Of a stretch of DNA of 64,000 nt, positions 62,147 to 64,000 are shown in pieces. This DNA is from Pseudomonas abietaniphila (GTDB taxonomy: Bacteria; Pseudomonadota; Gammaproteobacteria; Pseudomonadales; Pseudomonadaceae), in NCBI RefSeq assembly GCF_039697315.1, contig NZ_CP155619.1, positions 3,224,001-3,288,000 on the forward strand, written 5' to 3'. Position numbers and translations under genes: made by a program. The notes under the pieces were generated by a model that worked only from the letters and a program-made list of their open reading frames with translations, made no database searches and had not been told where the DNA came from. How positions within the stretch are numbered: the first letter of the stretch is position 1; every line of letters begins with the position of its first letter.

Positions 62147-62410
62147 TCACTCTTTTGGCTGCGCCGCCAGTCGCGCTTCCATCTCGGCCATTTTCGCTTC
62201 CAGTGCCTCAAGACGGGCACGGGTGCGGGCCAGGACGAGCATCTGGCTGTCGAACTCTTCCCGACTGACCAGATCCAGTTTGCTGAAGCCGCTTTGCAGC
62301 AGCGCTTTGAACTGGGTTTCGAATTCGTTGCGTGGCAGCGGGGTCTCGCCGTTGAACAACCGCGAGGCATGGCCACTCAGGGCGTCTAGAAAAGCTTTGG
62401 GCGCAAGCAT
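62147..62410 (-). CDS. ubiK: Ubiquinone biosynthesis accessory factor UbiK
   Basis: An 87-residue BMFP/YqiC-type protein needed for aerobic ubiquinone synthesis, working with UbiJ on the Ubi complex. MLAPKAFLDALSGHASRLFNGETPLPRNEFETQFKALLQSGF is the family block; the C-terminal half is a coiled coil (LARTRARLEALEAKMAEMEARLAAQ). The start is ATG 62410, with GGAAG 6 bp before it. Divergent from glnK, with 419 bp between. Confidence 0.93.
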   Translation of the reverse strand: MLAPKAFLDALSGHASRLFNGETPLPRNEFETQFKALLQSGFSKLDLVSREEFDSQMLVLARTRARLEALEAKMAEMEARLAAQPKE

Positions 62411-62482
62411 GATCAACTTCCGGAATCAGATGGGCGGCAGTGTAGCACGCAGCGTCTATAGTCTTTTCACGGGCGCAGGGTT

Positions 62483-62530
62483 GCACGGTTTTCGCGCATG
62501 ACGGCGTGCACTCGCGCACTGTTGTTGTGC
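62483..62530 (+). promoter_or_regulatory. Two NtrC-type palindromes upstream of glnK
   Basis: GCAC-N7-GTGC at 62516-62530 is a full NtrC palindrome and GCAC-N7-GCGC at 62483-62497 a near one (extended TGCAC...GCGCA). Their centres are 33 bp apart, three helical turns, and lie about 109 and 142 bp before the predicted start site of the sigma-54 promoter. Confidence 0.65.
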
Positions 62531-62605
62531 GGCCGGGTTGGATGATGGCGATCTGGGTACTCGGAACAGGCATCAAGGTGCTGTAATTCTTGGGATTGAA
62601 CGAGA

Positions 62606-62621
62606 TGGCAAGCTTTCTGCT
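62606..62621 (+). promoter_or_regulatory. Sigma-54 promoter of glnK-amtB
   Basis: TGGCAAGCTTTCTGCT: GG and GC are 10 bp apart, with matches to TGGCACG-N4-TTGCW except the A at position 6 and the C at position 12. Predicted start near 62632, leaving a leader of about 198 nt before glnK. Apart from this and the NtrC sites, the 62411-62829 gap holds the ubiK promoter and no gene. Confidence 0.7.
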
Positions 62622-62646
62622 TAGTGGCATATGACCCATGCACTGA

Positions 62647-63168
<522 letters not shown>

Positions 63169-63201
63169 GCCGCCAAACCCAACGCCCCAGGAGAAAACAA
63201 T

Positions 63202-64000
63202 ATGACTCTGCGTCAATTCGCAGGGCTAGGAGCCCTGTTGTCCCTCGTAACCCCTGGCTTGGCCATGGCGGCAGACGAAGTGGCAGCCCCCGTACTGAAC
63301 TCAGGCGATACCGCCTGGATGCTGACTTCGACAGCCCTGGTGCTGTTCATGACCGTTCCCGGTCTTGCGCTGTTCTACGGCGGCATGGTCCGCTCAAAAA
63401 ACGTTCTTTCCGTCATGATGCAGTGCTTCGCCATCACCGGTCTGATCAGCATTCTGTGGTGCATCTACGGCTACAGCATGGCGTTCGACACCACGGGTAT
63501 GGAAGCCAACGTCGTTAACTTCAACTCCTTCGTCGGCGGCCTGTCGAAGGCGTTCCTGGCAGGCATCACGCCTTCCAGCATTACAGGTGCCACAGCGCTG
63601 TTCCCGGAAGCTGTGTTCGTCACCTTCCAGATGACGTTTGCCATCATTACTCCAGCCCTGATCGTCGGTGCCTTCGCAGAACGCATGAAGTTCTCCGCGA
63701 TGCTGATCTTCATGGCCATCTGGTTCACCCTGGTCTACGCGCCGATCGCGCACATGGTCTGGAGTGGTGTCGGTGGTCTGCTGTGGGACTGGGGCGTTCT
63801 CGACTTCGCAGGCGGCACCGTCGTTCACATCAACGCCGGTGTGGCTGGCCTGGTAGCGTGCCTGGTACTGGGCAAGCGTAAAGGTTTCCCGACCACCCCG
63901 ATGGCTCCGCACAACCTGGGTTACACCCTGGTCGGCGCAGCGATGCTGTGGGTAGGCTGGTTCGGCTTCAACGCCGGTTCCGCTGCTGCGGCGAACGGCA
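63202..64000 (+). CDS. amtB: Ammonium transporter AmtB (3' end off the right edge)
   Basis: At least 266 residues. Signal peptide MTLRQFAGLGALLSLVTPGLAMAAD, then helices with the Amt signature: LTSTALVLFMTVPGLALFYGGMVRSKNVLSVMMQ, FQMTFAIITPALIVGAFAERMKFSA and DFAGGTVVHINAGVAGLVACL (the first pore His of the His pair). The second pore His and the C-terminal tail that GlnK binds lie outside the window. AGGAGAA precedes the ATG. Together with glnK it is expressed from the sigma-54 promoter at 62606. Confidence 0.97.
   Translation, partial: MTLRQFAGLGALLSLVTPGLAMAADEVAAPVLNSGDTAWMLTSTALVLFMTVPGLALFYGGMVRSKNVLSVMMQCFAITGLISILWCIYGYSMAFDTTGMEANVVNFNSFVGGLSKAFLAGITPSSITGATALFPEAVFVTFQMTFAIITPALIVGAFAERMKFSAMLIFMAIWFTLVYAPIAHMVWSGVGGLLWDWGVLDFAGGTVVHINAGVAGLVACLVLGKRKGFPTTPMAPHNLGYTLVGAAMLWVGWFGFNAGSAAAANG

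Overview
This window is chromosomal DNA from a Pseudomonas, most likely of the fluorescens/syringae lineage. The evidence is high GC, core genes typical of the genus (crc-pyrE, algC, the dadA-ridA-dadX operon, rpmB-rpmG, glnK-amtB, spoT-rpoZ-gmk), a gene order that follows what I recall of the P. aeruginosa PAO1 region from about PA5357 down to PA5287, and many REP-type palindromes of two families typical of these pseudomonads. No tRNA, rRNA, CRISPR array, prophage, insertion sequence or transposase gene was seen. The species cannot be fixed from the sequence alone.

Layout: 1-3.0 kb holds the end of ubiC, a rubredoxin and its NAD-dependent reductase, an HU-family protein and a small conserved protein. 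3.0-3.7 kb is a gene-free block with a known kind of multicopy Pseudomonas repeat. 3.7-10.5 kb (minus strand) holds an HDOD signalling protein, recG, oxyR and tonB-exbD-exbB with a Fur-box candidate. 10.7-18.5 kb holds an NAD-dependent epimerase, a lipoprotein, ridA, spoT, rpoZ, gmk, yicC, then rph and a DUF4870 membrane protein. 18.7-27.1 kb holds crc/pyrE, a DUF4124 protein, and argB, algC (long, membrane-anchored form), dut and coaBC on the minus strand, then radC. 27.2-43.9 kb is a transport and amino-acid/polyamine section: a peptide-binding protein, rpmB-rpmG with a long leader, a cupin, kauB, an MFS transporter, a phospholipase-D-like lipoprotein, a MocR regulator with a clear operator array, a DUF1127 gene, an FAD oxidoreductase, an Lrp-type regulator, dadA-ridA-dadX, pauR and a cytochrome c5.

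44.0-50.6 kb looks like an accessory insertion between genes adjacent in P. aeruginosa. It has an acetyl-CoA hydrolase/transferase family gene and a sulfide-oxidation module: TauE/SafE exporter, type II sulfide:quinone oxidoreductase and ETHE1-like persulfide dioxygenase, divergent from a sigma-54 activator. That activator carries three N-terminal cysteines with exactly the spacing of the persulfide sensor FisR. Between the divergent genes lies a five-copy array of TGGCAGT at 10-11 bp period, the best candidate for its binding region.

50.7-64.0 kb returns to the core order: xpt, rep, a proE-type EAL protein, a MATE efflux pump, a LysR regulator, a chemoreceptor behind a FliA-type promoter, yifB/comM, ubiK, and glnK-amtB. 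Upstream of glnK is a sigma-54 promoter with two NtrC-type palindromes at about -109 and -142; amtB runs off the right edge.

I found no convincing wholly new system. The most informative non-coding signals are the FisR array, the MocR operator array, the glnK promoter architecture and the rpmB leader.
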